NCBI GenBank assembly: GCA_937900425.1
Contig: CALCDT010000028.1
Coordinates: 1-22,519, forward strand
Direction of reading: 5' to 3'
Length of the DNA stretch: 22,519 nt
Origin: an uncultured Alphaproteobacteria bacterium
Lineage (GTDB): Bacteria > Pseudomonadota > Alphaproteobacteria > Rhizobiales > Pleomorphomonadaceae
The notes under the pieces were generated by a model. That model saw only the letters and a list, made by a program, of their open reading frames with translations. It made no database searches and was not told the DNA's origin. Shown piece by piece: positions 21,707 through 22,519 of the stretch (its first letter is position 1; every line of letters starts with the position of its first letter). Made by a program: the position numbers and the translations under genes.

Positions 21707-22519
21707 TCAGCGGTCGCGGGCGGCGACGAAGCGGGCCGTGGCCACCAGGGTGTCGGCCCGGGCGCCGAAGGGGGCGAGCAGGGTCTCGGCTTCGCGGACG
21801 AGGCCGGCGAGAAGCTCGCGCGCCGCCTCGACGCCATGGAGCGAGACCAGCGTCGCCTTGCCGCGACCGGCGTCCTTGGCGGTGGCCTTGCCGAGGGTGC
21901 CGGCGTCGCCCGTGACGTCGAGCAGGTCGTCGGCGAGCTGGAAGGCGAGGCCGAGGATTTCGCCATAGCGGGTGAGCCGACGGCTGTCCTCGGGCGCGGC
22001 GCGGCCGAGCAGGGCGCCGGCCTCGACGGAAAAGCGCAGCAGCGCCCCGGTCTTCATCGCCTGGAGGTCGCGGATCTCGGCTTCGGCGAGGTCGCGGCGG
22101 CGCGCATCGAAACGGCCCTCGGCGGCGAGATCGAGGATCTGGCCGCCGACCATGCCGCCGAGGCCGGCGGCGCGGGCGAGGCCCGTGACGAGGGCGAGGC
22201 GGATCGCCGGATCGGGATCGGCCTCGGGCCGGCCGGCGAGATCGAAGGCGAGGGTGAGGAGGGCGTCGCCGGCGAGGATGGCGGTCGCCTCGTCATAGGC
22301 GACGTGGACCGTCGGCCGGCCGCGGCGCAGCGCGTCGTCGTCCATCGCCGGCAGGTCGTCGTGGACCAGCGAATAGCAGTGGACGCATTCGAGCGCGGCC
22401 GCCGCGAGCAGGAGGTCGCCGGCGCCGTCGCCGAGGTCGCGGCCGAACAGACGGGCCGCCTCGACCACGAGAAACGGCCTCAGGCGCTTGCCGCCGCCGA
22501 GCACGGCGTGGCGCATGGC
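21707..22519 (-). CDS. ispA: Polyprenyl synthetase, farnesyl diphosphate synthase type (5' end beyond the window)
   Basis: This is the C-terminal ~271 residues of a trans-isoprenyl diphosphate synthase, which condenses IPP with DMAPP/GPP to make farnesyl diphosphate. The window begins inside the AMRHAVLGGGKRLRP motif, so the Met at 22516 is internal and about 30-40 N-terminal residues are missing. The first Asp-rich motif, HDDLPAMDDD, is of the DDx4D type usual in bacterial farnesyl diphosphate synthases; the second is QLADDLLD. GGQILDL and the KTGALLRFSVEAG segment are also present. A geranylgeranyl diphosphate synthase is possible but less likely from the first motif and its surroundings. 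It converges on ispG. Confidence 0.93.
   Translation of the reverse strand, partial: AMRHAVLGGGKRLRPFLVVEAARLFGRDLGDGAGDLLLAAAALECVHCYSLVHDDLPAMDDDALRRGRPTVHVAYDEATAILAGDALLTLAFDLAGRPEADPDPAIRLALVTGLARAAGLGGMVGGQILDLAAEGRFDARRRDLAEAEIRDLQAMKTGALLRFSVEAGALLGRAAPEDSRRLTRYGEILGLAFQLADDLLDVTGDAGTLGKATAKDAGRGKATLVSLHGVEAARELLAGLVREAETLLAPFGARADTLVATARFVAARDR

Noticed and set aside
1..22519. CRISPR arrays, tRNA or rRNA genes, transposases
   Set aside because: None seen; the only regular repeats are protein-coding repeats in the RTX gene and one intergenic inverted repeat.

Overview
The window is GC-rich (roughly 70 % by eye) with alphaproteobacterial gene content: a ~238-residue LexA with a direct-repeat GTTC-type operator, a D-3-hydroxybutyrate dehydrogenase/patatin pair, a non-mevalonate isoprenoid pathway (ispG, ispA), a short alphaproteobacterial-type HNH protein and a PQQ-dependent membrane dehydrogenase. 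A member of the Hyphomicrobiales (Rhizobiales) is my best guess; no rRNA or tRNA is present to confirm it.

Layout. 1-2703 (minus): a nucleotide-sugar epimerase whose stop overlaps the start of an unusual fusion, a clan-A-type glycoside hydrolase followed by a second epimerase-type SDR domain, cut by the left edge. 2907-5339 (minus): membrane-bound PQQ dehydrogenase of the glucose/quinate/shikimate family, with an intrinsic-terminator hairpin in its own leader. 5622-7904 (plus): FdhF/YdeP-type molybdopterin oxidoreductase, divergent from the PQQ dehydrogenase. 7968-13564 (minus): a TIGR03032-type protein followed by a 1482-residue secreted RTX protein with seven ~55-residue repeats, eight ~110-residue Ig-like repeats and eleven calcium-binding nonapeptides. 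14125-14841 (plus): lexA with a promoter and SOS-box-like operator. 14842-15349: intergenic, carrying a 30-bp inverted repeat. 15350-15907 (minus): HNH endonuclease.

About 15960-17180 is an abrupt low-GC island holding one gene, a RES-domain protein (candidate NAD+-degrading toxin) with no antitoxin beside it and several dyads in its upstream region. 17179-19988 (minus): a probable three-gene operon, bdhA -> patatin-like lipase -> SDR, the first two overlapping by one base. 20413-21666 (plus): ispG, convergent with ispA (21707 to the right edge, minus, 5' end missing).

How the genes fit together: most of the window is ordinary chromosome (SOS control, isoprenoid precursors, ketone-body/PHB metabolism, periplasmic sugar oxidation). 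The accessory parts are the glycosidase-epimerase fusion, the RTX/TIGR03032 pair and the horizontally acquired RES gene. I do not see a complete new multi-gene system. The best leads are the orphan RES island, the fusion enzyme and the apparent attenuator ahead of the PQQ dehydrogenase.
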